A stretch of 5,252 bases of DNA from Deltaproteobacteria bacterium (GTDB taxonomy: Bacteria; Desulfobacterota; Dissulfuribacteria; Dissulfuribacterales; UBA3076). Shown piece by piece: positions 5,142 through 5,252 of the stretch. The position numbers and the translations under genes are program-made. The notes under the pieces were generated by a model that saw only the letters and a program-made list of their open reading frames with translations, was not told the DNA's origin and ran no database searches. Position 1 is the stretch's first letter. Each line of letters starts with the position of its first letter. The stretch is from contig JALTHV010000032.1 in NCBI GenBank assembly GCA_027004315.1, positions 1-5,252 of the forward strand, in the 5' to 3' direction.

Positions 5142-5252
5142 ATGAACAAAAAGAAGGTATTAGTCATAGGTTCTGGAGGGCGCGAACATGCCCTTTCCTG
5201 GAAACTGGCATCCAGTCCCAGGGTTTCCAGGGTATTCTGTGCACCTGGAAAT
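5142..5252 (+). CDS. purD: Phosphoribosylamine-glycine ligase (GAR synthetase), N-terminal part
   Basis: Only the first 37 codons are inside the window; the gene runs off the right edge. The protein begins MNKKKVLVIGSGGREHALSW and continues to VFCAPGN. The VLVIGSGGREHAL segment is the nearly invariant N-terminal nucleotide-fold glycine motif of PurD, and the APGN segment is the next conserved block. PurD is a cytoplasmic ATP-grasp enzyme that joins glycine to 5-phosphoribosylamine in the second step of de novo purine synthesis. The start ATG is placed directly before the conserved motif, as usual for the family, with GAAGGGG upstream. The catalytic ATP-grasp region is not visible, so completeness cannot be judged. 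It follows the 68-bp mobile element by about 90 bp and is likely transcribed separately from the signalling genes. Confidence 0.93.
   Translation, partial: MNKKKVLVIGSGGREHALSWKLASSPRVSRVFCAPGN

Overview
The window is an ordinary-looking bacterial chromosomal segment of moderate GC. It carries six protein genes (two cut by the window edges) and two short non-autonomous mobile-element-like repeats. The gene families, including a sigma-54 dependent response regulator of the GlrR/QseF style and a QseE/GlrK-style kinase, fit a Gram-negative bacterium with an outer membrane. The general style recalls Desulfobacterota (former Deltaproteobacteria), but that assignment is an impression from protein wording and has not been tested.

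Layout. At 1-430 is the 3' end of hemW (heme chaperone, radical SAM family), followed on the same strand by a YkgJ-type cysteine-cluster protein (491-1258). A 151-bp inverted-repeat element (about 1255-1405) sits in the convergent gap, and its terminal repeat supplies the stop codon of the cysteine-cluster gene. On the minus strand, 1436-2893 encodes a complete NtrC-class response regulator (receiver, AAA+ sigma-54 activator domain, Fis-type HTH). Divergent from it, across a 111-bp gap, are a membrane histidine kinase (3005-4531) and a small coiled-coil lipoprotein (4444-4938). The lipoprotein starts inside the kinase gene at a TTG codon behind a strong Shine-Dalgarno sequence. The gap before purD (start at 5142, cut by the window end) holds a 68-bp relative of the first element, flanked by a perfect 8-bp direct repeat.

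How the genes fit together. Kinase, lipoprotein and sigma-54 activator form a plausible three-part envelope-signalling unit, analogous to enterobacterial QseE-QseG-QseF (GlrK-YfhG-GlrR) but with the regulator turned round into a divergent position. The lipoprotein would sense or tune the kinase from the outer membrane, and the kinase would phosphorylate the regulator, which would activate sigma-54 promoters elsewhere. The hemW/ykgJ-like pair and purD are housekeeping neighbours with no evident link to this unit.

The most noteworthy items are the two related MITE-like elements, whose ends (GTAA start, 8-bp target duplication) resemble those of the IS66 family, and the out-of-frame 88-nt overlap between the kinase and the lipoprotein. 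I did not find evidence for a wholly new type of system.
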